From positions 11,417,997 through 11,481,996 of the forward strand of contig NC_087082.1 of the NCBI RefSeq assembly GCF_026151205.1: a stretch of 64,000 nucleotides of DNA, written 5' to 3'. Positions 25,801-37,800 of this stretch are shown in pieces (the first letter of the stretch is position 1; the number at the start of each line of letters is the position of its first letter). Source of the DNA: Bolinopsis microptera (lineage: Eukaryota; Ctenophora; Tentaculata; Lobata; Bolinopsidae). The translations under genes and the position numbers were made by a program. The notes beneath the pieces were generated by a model. The model was not told the DNA's origin, made no database searches, and saw only the letters and a program-made list of their open reading frames with translations.

Positions 25801-28800
25801 CTTTGGGGCATGAAAATGATCCATATATGTGTATTTTTGGACGCTGATTCCGAATCACCCCCCATGACGTAGGGTTAAAATGCTTCCCTGGAGAGTTATG
25901 GGCAAAAATCCGTTTTGGTCACGTGACAGGCTAGGCTAGTAAAATACGAATTCGATTGTTTAGGGCCCGGGTTAGGGTTAGCTAGGCTTGTGGAACGGGT
26001 TATGGTTAACTTCGGGGTTATGGTTAGGGTTAGGGTTGGGATTAGGATTTATGTAAAACCGTTTTGTACGGCTGCAAAACCATAAAAACCAAAGTCACGT
26101 GAAATTTTTGGGCGAGCGAATTAGTAAAAGCCGAGTTGGACTCCAATATATGGAACAAATATTTTACGAGTGTCACCCGTCAATTCTCGCAATCACGTTC
26201 AACATTGCGCTTCGCACAAATACGGCGCGCGCTAACATTGACTCTTAAAATAATCGGATTGCTTTAATGTTTAAGTACCCGGGTTTTTACGCTTGCAGTG
26301 GCGCCCCACCTCCCGGTGACACAGAGGCGGTACTTGTGCGAAAAAATGCTTGCAGCCTGGGCACGGATTTAAGCAATTTTATATTGGGTGTCAAAATTTT
26401 GTCCTCATATCTGCAATCTGACGTTGCGCGTGGCAACATGAATACTGCGGGCGCGCGCACGAAGGCGAGTTGATGCTTTTCTTTACTTGTGAAACAAGTG
26501 GCGCGAATTTTACCAGGTGACCCCAAGCTAGTATGTTCATAAGCATAGCCTGGCGTAATTAAACCCTCTAAAACGCGCAAATAGGCGTGTTTATGCGATT
26601 TTACAATCAAATAATCAGATTTTACAATCTAACTCAGCGCGCGGCTCTTGTAGTGCATACGTCACTTCTTTTTTATTGGTAGTTGGCGTGCACGTGATCT
26701 TTTGCGCGGCTCTAATTGGTTCTGAACGATCACGTGAATGCTAGTCCAATGAGCATTCGCACTTTTTTAGGGCGATGAAAGTCGTAATTCACTCAGCCCG
26801 AATAAAGATTTGGCGGAATGCAGATAATGACAGGCTGAGCGCCGCCCAGTAACGCGAATTGTAAGCACCCTGTCACCCGATCTTAAGGTGACGTACGACA
26901 CTTCGTTTAACAAACTAATTAAAACGTTTTTTGTTTCCCGCTAGGCTCATTGGACCAGGTGAGCTTGCATGCTTGTGAATGTGATTGTAAGTACAGCTGT
27001 ACTGTAGTTTATACCTAATTACCCCTACTGCAGAAACTGCAAAGTGCGGGAAATTTTGGGAACCAATATATGGTTGCCAAAATCGATGGAGGGTTGGCGG
27101 CTAGATCAAAGCTCAACGGCTTTGGATTAGGGGTGGACGATAAAATAAACTTGCTCAGATTTTAAAATTTTTTTGTAACACTGTTTTCTAGAGACTGTGA
27201 GAATTTTCACAATACCAAATTTGTCATACCTTTTTGGAAAGATCAGTGAGTTTCGCCTCACTAGCTGGGTGCCATTTGCTCTATCCAGAGCCCTTGCGCT
27301 TGCAGTAGCGCGCGCCCACTCACTTCTTGACGTACTTGTGAAACAAGCGCGCCCGAAGTGGCGCGAAAGCACATGGTTAGGTAATGGGAAAAGCGGTAGA
27401 AAAGCGATCATAAGCGCCTATAAGCGCTTTTAAATCCTGACTCTGCCGGTGCACCCCAGGTTGCACAGAAAAGCACTTATAAGCGGGCACTCTGATTTCT
27501 AGTTCCGACCAGGTTAAGGGGAATTGAGAAATCGCTTATAAGCGCTTATTAATTCCAGGCACTCCCCCGTTCCGACCAGGTTAGGGGCAGCATTGAAAAA
27601 AAGCTTATAAGCGCTTTATAATTCTTGCCAACCAGGCCTTGGGTGATGGGAAAAGCGGTAGAAAAGCAATCATAAGCGCCTATAAGCGCTTTTAAATCCT
27701 GACTCTGCCGGTGCACCCCAGGTTGCTCAAAAAAGCACATGCAAGTGGGCACTCTCCAGTTCCGACCAGGTTGAAGAGAATTGAGAAATCGTTTATAAGC
27801 GCTTTTTAATTCCGGGCACACCCCCGTTCCAAACAGGTTAGGGGCAGCATTGAAAAAACGCTTATAAGCGCTTTATAATTCTTGCCAACCAGGCCATGGG
27901 TGATAGAAAAAGCGGTAGAAAAGCGATCATAATGCTTTTTAATCCTGACTCTGCCGGTGCACCCCAGGTTGCTCAGAAAAGCACTTATAAGCGGGCACTC
28001 TGATTTCCAGTTCCGACCAGGTAAGGGGCAGCATTGAAAAACGCTTATAAGCGCTTTATAATTCTTGCCAACCCATGCCATGGGTGATAGGAAAAGTGGT
28101 AGAAAAGCGATCATAAGCGCCTATAAGCGCTTTTAAATCCTGACTCTGCCGGTGCACCCCAGGTTGCTCAGAAAAGCACATGAAAGTTCCAACCAGGTTA
28201 AGGGGAATTGAGAAATCGCTTATAAGCGCTTTTAAATTCCGGGCACTACCCCGTTCCGACCAGGCTAGGGGCAGCATCGAAAAAGCGCTTATAAGCGCTT
28301 TTTAATTCCTGCTCACCTGGTCATGGATGATAGGAAAAGCGGTAAAAGCGGTGAAATAGCGATGAATTAGCCGTTATAAGCGATTTCTAAAAAAACGCTT
28401 ATAATCGATTATAAGCGGTTATAAGATGTAATATAGCGTTTTCCTGACTCAATTTTAAAAGCGCTTATAAGCGCTTTATTTGCGCTTTACAAACAGCTAA
28501 ATTGCACCCCAATTATAAGCGCTTATAATCGCTTATAAATGGTTCAAAAAAGCGCCTACGAATCGCTTATCCGGCCAACCGCTTATCCACCCGTTTTTGG
28601 CGCTAATCCTACTGGAAAACCGCTTTCAAATCGCTCAGCGACGCTAGTAAGCGCTTAAAAGCGCTTATAAGCGCTTTTAAATTCAAAAAAGCGCTTTTTT
28701 GAATTATGACACCAATTATAGTCGATTATAAGCGATTTTTTTGAACCGTTTATAATCGTAAAAAAAGCGATTGTAAACGGTTTTTTTTTTAAAAAAGCGC

Positions 28801-31800
28801 CGAAAAAGCGCTCAATAAGCGATTATCGGCGACGATCATAAAATATCGTTTATGGAAACTTGCCATTTAAATTTCCTTATTAGAGATAAGCAAGTTTAGA
28901 AATTTTCGCATTGCTAAAACTTGTGAAACAAGTCGAATTATCATAATAATTGTTGAAAGTAGACAGAAATAATGACTCGTGGTTAATCAAACTAGATGGA
29001 AAATAATTTTTAACATTTGAAGCGTAACAACCAGATCGATATCTTACTATATATAAAGCGAGACGATATATATATATCTGTGCCATTTTACTGACACCAC
29101 GGCATCAACTTTAACGCGACTTTCCGCATAAACCGTAAAAGATATACAACTGGAACTTTTTTGGCTGGGTCAAATGCTTTGATGGCCTTCAAATCAGCAT
29201 GAAAAAATAAATAATTGGCCAAGGAATAATGATTTTAGAACCGAAAATTTGGACCCCCAAGTGGTGTCAAAAACGCCAATTAAATAGGTAATAACTATTT
29301 TAGTATTTTGACTCTTGACACCGTTTAGGGTTATATTATACGGGTTCCTGCTAGTTAAGATAAAGGGAGAGCTGTTTAGTCTTCCAATAAGTTGTAATCA
29401 TCTTCGTTATCTTCATCTGGATCATCCCTTTCATCAGTTTTAATTAATTCAAGTTTTAATTTAACTGTTACTTTTACTTTGAGTCCTATTTCATTATGTA
29501 GAGATATTCAATACCTAAGATATTAAAAATTGGCCTATTTAAATCAAATTTGACAATAAGGATATATGACAAGAATTGGGCAAAAAGGTGAATTTTTTGC
29601 AATTTTAGCCAAATGAAGTCGAAAAACCTACAACAAGTGTCCCAATAGTCTTCTTTGACTTTAGTGAATATAAGACAACGATTAAAATATGAGCACCCAT
29701 ACCCCTTGGGAACCCTAAAAGCTGAGTAGGCGGGTTTATTAACAACCGGTGAAAATGTGGTTCGGGAAAAATATGGCGAAATTACCCTAAACCCACCACT
29801 TTATCCCGGTCATAATAATCCCGAGTAAGGTAGATCAAATAGAGATAGCAGCTGCGCCCCTCTATACTTGACTGGAAATAATTATAACTTATCACTGGAT
29901 AACTAACTCACATAGGCTGGACCACTACCACTGAGACCCATAACAGCAACCAAGTGTTTCTCCTCTGCCTCCAATGTTAACCCAACTGAAGAGAACAACC
30001 TGTGTACCAGTTCCTGGTCAGGGTCCTCCACGTTCTTACCTGAGGGATTGGTTAATTTGACTCACGTGATGAATATTCTGTGATCTGAGGACTTGGTTTG
30101 CGTCATGTAGTGTAAATTATGACAATCACTGTTAGATCAAGTGAGTCATCAAGTCTAACAAAGCTGATAAAGGTTATGTAGTTACCAGTAGAGTAAGAGA
30201 TAGCTCCGTCTCTTATCTGGACTGCAGTGTTCAACATGGCTCGTACTACTTTAGCGTGGTGAGGTAATCTCTGTGGGGGAGAGAGGGGTTAATTAATCAT
30301 AGCAATATCAAAAATATTAGTAAAATACTATTTACAGCTGATGGAGTTTTCAACTTGACCTTGTCAGGTAAAAATAAATTGTGAAAGAAGAAAGATCTGG
30401 AACAGAATACGATTCAAATTCGAACTAGCTTTGTATTTGGATGACTCATTTAGTCTCTTGTTTGTTTGTTTGTTTATAGAACCCGTCCCCAATCTCGTAT
30501 TTAGAGTTCTGTAAAACTGCAGTTACAATAATTGTGCTAGAGTATTGTTAGTATTTACGATCGATATCAGATCTTGATCCCTGCGGCCTGCATGCTTCCA
30601 AAATTGAAATCTTCAACTTTCTGCACAATTTACTCGAATGAATAAAATCAACGATTTAATTTTAGGAAAGTAAAATTAATTCCCTGATTTCTTAAGTCAG
30701 TTTTAAGTCGGAAAATCAGAGTATGTAACGTCGATACCAAACCGATAATTAAGTAGTTGATTCCTGGGTTGCAGAGTCCTCCTGATTCCTCAGTCTTTGA
30801 ATGTGGTTTTTGTTCTTGTTCAGTTCTGTCCATATTTTCTCGTGTTATGTTCAAGGTTTTGGAGTGTCATGTTGTCCTCAAATGATATGAGATGTGACTT
30901 CTGGCTTCTTGTCAACTTTTCCAATACTCCTCATCATATTATGATATCTTTTACAATTAATACTACCACTTAGACAAGTTCTTTTTCTACATTCTACAGA
31001 AACCATTATTATTCGGGAAATCACGCTAGACAATGAGCTCCGCTCGATACTCGGGAATTTTTACATTATTTGTAGAAATCTGTGAATAGAAGGACAATTG
31101 GAGTTTTTAGTGAAGGGCTTATTCGTGGAAATTTGATTACTCATATGCCAGCAATATCCGGGAAATTGATCTGCCGAAATTGGAGGTCTGGACAATTTAT
31201 TGAATTAAATGTTGCTTTTTAAGTGTGCCAAATAAAGTAGGTATTGGTAAAGACTGTTATAAAACATTATTCACATTTCACCACAAAATTCAAGGAATTT
31301 TGTAAGGTTGTTCCAAATCAACATAAACTAGGAAAGCCCTGATTCCTAGTGTAGACGGCTGACCACTTCTCCTCTTCTAGATAAACGATTGCCGTCAGTT
31401 TCCTGGCCAAGCTGGATGGTAAAGACTAAAGATGCTAACCCGGTTATCTAAACAATATCACTATCAGCTGTAGTGAAGTCAATCCAGATCAAAATAAATA
31501 ATCCCGGGATTCTGGAATCCCGACCAAAAAAAATCCCGGCATTCCCGAAAATCGGGATTCCCGAAAGCAAATGGTGCTCATCTCTAAGTCCAATTTTGTG
31601 TAATAAAGTCATGTCCATGCCATGACCCAAATTTTAATTTAATTTTTAAAATTATATTGCAGTCAATTCATCGAATATTCTTAAATTTGCAACTATAACT
31701 CAAATATTTAAAATTCTCGAAACCGGGAATTGAGAAAATTTCCCGGTCGGGAATTCCCGACTGAAAATCGTTGGGAAATCCCAGGATTCGGGAATCCCGA

Positions 31801-34800
31801 TGTCTGGACCGACCTGCGGCCGCACTCATTCTTTTTTAATATCTATTATTTTTATTTCCCGTACCTCACATAATTATGACATCATGACTCACAGATCTTT
31901 GGTTTCCGAGCAGATTCGGAGCGCGAATTCCTAAATTCCGCGAACAGATCAATTAAATAATAAAGGGGCAAGATGACCGAGGCAAGATGACCGATCTGTT
32001 GTTCATGTTCACGTTTGGTATGTGTTTTAGCTGGCAGGTAGCAATCATGAATTCACGTTTAGCGATAAGAAAATATCGCGCCATGACTGCTTTTTTCGAG
32101 CTTATCCACTTCTAATGTGACTGAAGCTTTGGGAAATCGCGATAGTTTTGATTAATAAACTATCTTAGAATCGTAAAATATCTCGTTTTTATTAGCATTC
32201 CAAGTATTTGCTATAAATATTTTACTTTATGTTTATGTAATATACATAAATGTCCAGAATGAGGATTACTTGATTCCATTTTTGGCATTATGGAAAACTA
32301 ATACGAAAAAACTTAACGGTAAATAAACCCATACAAAATTTCGAAGAAATAAATTATAAAACGCTTAAAATATGATATATAATTGTATAATCCATTGGAA
32401 GGCTTCTTGCCCGGATTGTAAGTAACGTTTAGTAAAAAAATCATTTTTCAAAATTTTCGAAAAAGAAAATAATTTTTTTTCGAATGTGCGTATATATTCT
32501 CAAAAATTTTTTTCAATGCCTCAGATCTTACAGTTGTAATATATACTTTCATAATATGAAGTCAAATCCCGGGTCCCGGCAAAAAAGGTTTTGGTGTATG
32601 TCCCCTCAAAGTCCATCTCGATAAGGGGTTTATTTGTACATCGTTCCCACCAGTAGTTCTGTAACCTAACATTGAAAAATGTAGATATATCTCCCATGCT
32701 CCTTAACCTTAAGTTTTAATACTTTCAACACTACTATATAACAAATAATTTGAGGTATCGAATTATTACAAAACAGTTGTTTAGTTTTTTTAAGAACTGA
32801 CAATTTGTCACTTGTCCCTTCGGTCCTTGATCTTTCTAGCAGGGTTTTTGACATGGAAAAGATGAAGTTGGACATGAAAAAGATGGAGGAACAATTGGAA
32901 AAGATAAACCGCAATACTCTTTTGTTTAAAGGTAAGAAAGATGATAATGACAATAAGATTAAGGTAACTATTCAATCAGCGATATTTGATGACCTTACGT
33001 CTGCAAATAAAAAAATGGAGATGTTTGTTGTTATCCAGGATTTGTACACTTTCTCCAAGAATGCTCTTCAACTAACACAAACAGTTTTAGGAACAAAACA
33101 AGCCACAACTACTACAGTACAGGAATCACCAGATTTCAAGGAAATTATAAAGACACAGCTCAAAGAGGTACTAGCAGAAGTACTGCCCACATTACTACCA
33201 GATTTATTGAATACAGTGGTAGCAACACTACCCAAAGAAAAGAAAGCAAAAGAAGAAACTATGCTTGCAGAAAAACACACACTCACAGTTGAGAAAAAGA
33301 CCACAGACTCTGAAGACGCAGAACCTATCACAATTGATGATGAAAAGGAAATGAAAGGTTCCCTTAAAATAAACCCAGTGAAGAATTTTAGAGTGTCCGG
33401 AAGTACTGCGACTTTCAAGTTCAGTACCAAGGATCAACTTAACAAAGCTGAGACGGTATTTAAAAGTCAAGATAAATACAAGGTATCGAAAAAGTCTGAA
33501 CCAGGAAAGAAATTGGACCCCAAACTGTCTATTCGGAATATTCCCTCTGACATCACAAACAAGGAGACATTGCTAGAGAAACTTTTGGAAAAGAATGAAA
33601 TACTGAAGTCCTCTTCTGGAAAAGACGATGCAGTAAAAGTGGTTTTCTTCGATGAGATTGAAAAATCGGCTGTCATCCGTGTCACTGCAGCAATGCGTGA
33701 GTTAATCAGACAAAACAGAGATTATATACACATTGACCTCAGGGAACACCATGTCACAGACCGAATTCATGTCATTCAATGTTATCATTGCCAGGAATTT
33801 GGTCACATGGCCAACTCCATGTACCGTAAAGCCAAAGATAAAGACCCAACATGTTTCTTCTGTGCAGGAAGCCACAAGTCGAAAGATTGTAACAACAAGA
33901 GTGAAAATAATGTAAAAAAGATAAAGTGCTCTAACTGCGCCAAAAGTAGTAAACACTCGGAGAAGAACTCAGCAAAGACCCATAAAGCCTCTGATAACCT
34001 ATGTCCCTCGTATGTAAGAGAACGGACTGGAATAATGAATAGGACAGCAGGATGTGAGAATGCAAAAAACTGGTACATACAGAAGACAAAGGAGACCAAA
34101 CTACGCCTAGGAAGAGTTTAAGGATTGGAACGTTCAATGTTAGATCCTTAGTGAACAAAACAGTCGGAGTGTTAGAGCATCTTCGAGAAGTTGATTGTGA
34201 CATCTGTTTTGTACAAGAAACCTTCTTTCGTGATGGAAACACAGCTAAGATAAAGGAGATCAAAGACCTTGGTTGGAATATACTCTCGGATCCACGAAAA
34301 CACAGAGGAGGAGGAGGTATAGCTATGCTATTTCGTGATGTGCTCCAGTTAAAGTGTAATAGTAAGGTCATGAAGTACAAATCCTTCCAAGTGATGGAAT
34401 CACTGCTACAATCTCAACAAGATATTGTGAGACTTGTGAACTTGTATCGGCCTCCTTATACCAAGAAGGCTCGGTACACGGAGTGTGCCTTTCTAGAAGA
34501 ATTCGAAGACTACCTTAAAGACCTCACAGTCAAACCTGGTTTCCCCATCATTGCTGGAGATTTCAACTTTCACATGGAAAAGCCTGAAGAACACTACCCA
34601 AAGAAGCTCTACCAACTCCTGGAGGAGTATGATCTATACCAACACGTTCCCCTTGAGCCAACCCATGACCAAGGTGGAACCCTAGATCTTGTAGTGACTA
34701 ACCGATCCTTCAAGGAAAAACTGACTTCATTTGAAATCTGTCCCTCTAGAACCAAATCTGACCACTTCCTTGTCCTCTTCGATGCAGACATCAAGACAAA

Positions 34801-37800
34801 GACCAAAGAAGACGCAAAATTCATGAACTACAGAAACTTTAATTTAAATGATACAGAACAGTTTAAAGAAGATATTTTAATTTCAAAACTGACAAACTTC
34901 CCTAAAGACATGTCTCCGAATGATGCTGTTGTCCTTTACAACACTGTGCTCACTCAGTTAATGGATAAACACTGTCCTTACATAAAAAAGAAGATTACTA
35001 AGAAGCCAATGCCCTGGTTAGACCTGGAACTTCGTATTCTCAGGCGAAAGAGAAGAACTGCTGAACGTGCGTGGAGAAAAGATAAAGTAGACTATATAGA
35101 CAGTACAAGATCTGAGTACCTGAGATCGGATTATGTTAAGCTAAGAGATGAGTTTTCCCGACTAGAGTTTGTCAAAAGATGCGCTCACCACAAAACCTCT
35201 CTTAGGTCCTCTTCAGGGGATACTAAAGCGTTGTACAAAAAAGTCAACAGGCTTTTAGGAAATGACACCCAAAACCTTCCAAACTACAAGGATCCTGTGA
35301 AACTGTCAGAAGATTTCAAAGATTTCTTCGCTGAAAAGGTTGCAACCATCAGACAAGCCAGTGAGAAGGAAGGAAAAGACAAAGACAAAGACAAAGACAA
35401 AGACAAAGACAAAGACAAAGACAAAGACAAAGACAAAGACAAAGACAAAGACAAAGATAAAGACAAAGACAAAGATATAAACAAAGACAAAGACAAAGAC
35501 AAAGACAAAGACAAAGACAAAGACAAAGACAAAGACAAAGACAAAGACAAAGACAAAGACAAAGACAAAGACAAAGACAAAGACAAAGATCCTGTTCTTG
35601 ACAAAGACTGCATCTTTGATAATTTCTCTGAGATAACAGCTGATGAACTCAAAGACCTGGTATCAAAGATGTCCAACAAGTTCTGCTGCTTGGATCCGAT
35701 CCCAGCATTTCTCTTAAAAAACTGTGTTGATGAACTAACACCTTTTATACTCCACGTCTTGAACTCATCCTTGAAGACTGGAGTTTTTCCCTCAGATATG
35801 AAGAAAGCAGTCATCAAGCCGACTTTGAAGAAGGAAAATGCTGATGTTGATATTCTCAGTAACTATCGACCAGTGTCTAACCTCTCTGCCTTCTCTAAGA
35901 TCCTAGAGAGAATTGTACTAAACCAGCTTAATGTCCATCTAACTAACCATAGCCTTTACTCAGAAGTCCAATCTGGATATCGCCCTAATCATAGCTGTGA
36001 AACATTACTTGTTAGAATGTGTGATGATCTAAACAAAGAAATTGAAGCTGGGAATGTTGTTATAGTTGTACTTCTCGACTTAAGTGCAGCATTTGATACC
36101 ATTGACCACACAGTCTTGTTGGAAAAGCTTATGAAGGACTATGGAATTACTGGAAGTGCACTGCAATGGATAAAGTCCTACCTTGAGAAAAGACACTTCT
36201 GTGTTAAGATTGATGATACTCTTTCAACTTTCTTGGAGCTTCTGTTTGGAGTTCCCCAGGGATCACTCTTGGGGCCTATTCTTTTCATCCTTTATATCAA
36301 AGCTCTCCAGAAAATTGCGGCCAAATATGGTCTTGATATACAGCTCTATGCAGATGATTCTCAACTGTACATCTCATTTAAACCAAACCGTGTGGTACAG
36401 TTCATTGATGTCCAAGACAGAACAAACAAATGTCTTGCAGAGATAAAAGCATGGATGGTGAACAACTACATGAAACTGAACGAAACAAAGACAGAACTAC
36501 TGGTGTTAGGAAAGAGCCATGTTCTAAAAAAGTGTGAACTCAGTGTCAGACTGCAATTTGGAAGCACTGAAATTCTGCCTACGGAGTGTAAAGGAGACAG
36601 CTGGAAGAGTCTGGGTGTCAAATTTGACGAAACTCTAAATATGGAAAGACAGATCAATAATGTCAAAAGGAAATGCAGCTGGACAATGATGAACCTAAGA
36701 ACCATTGGTCGTTACCTGGATGAAGGCATTAAATTGATGCTGGTGAAACAACTGGTCATATCTAAATTAGACTACTGTAATTCTCTTTACATGAATCTAC
36801 CCAAGACCAGATTGAACAAACTTAGATCAACCCTTAATGGGGCAGTTCGTTTCATCTACAACATAGAAGAGAGGACCACGGACTTGGTTCCCTTCTATAA
36901 GAAGGCCCACATACTCCCTATAGACCAACGAATCTTCTTCAAAGTTTGTCTTTTAACCCACAAATCAGTTCACGGTACTGCACCTGATTACCTCAAAGCA
37001 CTACTGGATGTGGATGTAGTGGATATAGAGCTTTCAAACACCATGACCAGGTCGAAAAGACCGGATGACCATCTCATGCTCAAGATACCAAAGAATAAAA
37101 GATCCAAAGTTGATGACAGACGTTTTTCAAGCCATGCACCGGTTGCATGGAACTCTCTTCCGCTGATGTTGAGAAGTATTACTGATACCAACTGTTTCAA
37201 GCGAATGTTAAAGAATCATTTATATAATCAGTTCTGATGTTTTTTCTTTCCATTGTCTTCACTTTGCAAGACACGTTGGCTTTTATTTTTTACCGCACTC
37301 CATTTTATGTCTTGATGTCTCTTTCTTGATTGATTATGTCACTGTACCTTTATTTTACCTACATGTATTGTATGGTTTCTGCTTCTATTTAGTTTAGTGT
37401 GGTTTACAATAAAAGATGTTTTAATTTTGTCTTTACCTTATGACGAGTTATACTTTAGTTCACTTTTTACGCATTTGCTCACATCACTCACAGTCAGCCG
37501 CTCTGACATGGTTAACCACCTTCCTTGTGTTGTTGGTTAATCATATGAGCGGGATATAAATACCTCATTTCATTTCATTTCATTTCATTTCATTTCATTT
37601 CATGTGTATTGTGTATGTGATTTTATGCTATATCTGTTATAGGAGGAAGCAACGTTATTCGGAAGATTATTTGTTACTGTGTGTAACTCGAATTCGTTGA
37701 TATAATACCAAGTATTTTCATTAAATCAATTATCATGTTGATATCATTGTTGATATCAACACGATACGATTTACATTATCGGACCTTATTTGACCGGACA

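Larger units (their letters stand above)
24244..28864. mobile_element. Nested 4.6-kb palindromic element
   Basis: Inverted repeats start GGCAAGTTTCCATAAACG at each end. The flanking 8-bp direct repeat ATTTAAAT lies at 24236-24243 and 28865-28872; the uninserted relative at 42706-43469 shows the empty site (ATGTAAAT). Arms of about 1.5 kb (24244-25758, 27380-28864) are built of about 240-bp tandem units punctuated by the self-complementary word AAGCGCTTATAAGCGCTT. The spacer 25759-27379 holds telomere-like repeats, a GCGCGCGCTA motif and an end of another element (27129-27260). No transposase ORF was recognised, so it appears non-autonomous. Confidence 0.85.
24080..29830. mobile_element. TIR element (TA target), carrier of nested palindrome
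   Basis: Ends CCTTACTCGGG / CCCGAGTAAGG with TA on both sides (24078-24079, 29831-29832), as in Tc1/mariner-like elements. Terminal repeats extend about 100 bp (GGTTCGGGAAAAATATGGC). It is a close relative of the 764-bp element at 42706-43469, but interrupted by a 4621-bp insert (24244-28864). No transposase is visible in the carrier. Located in intron 5 of reductase copy B. Confidence 0.85.

Noticed and set aside
25964-26048. Telomere
   Set aside because: TTAGGG words are degenerate, few, and inside a transposon spacer with unique DNA on both sides.
26267-26610. Overlapping 68- and 107-codon frames in the palindrome spacer
   Set aside because: They overlap on opposite strands with no motif and follow the GC-rich composition.
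24831-28277. Several 70-100 codon frames in the palindrome arms
   Set aside because: All translate the same tandem repeat in both orientations.
33068-34380. Minus-strand frames of 72-149 codons
   Set aside because: Antisense shadows of LINE ORF1 and ORF2.
35284-35817. Minus-strand 177-codon frame with Leu-Ser repeats
   Set aside because: Mirror of the (GACAAA)n array inside the LINE ORF2; no independent support.
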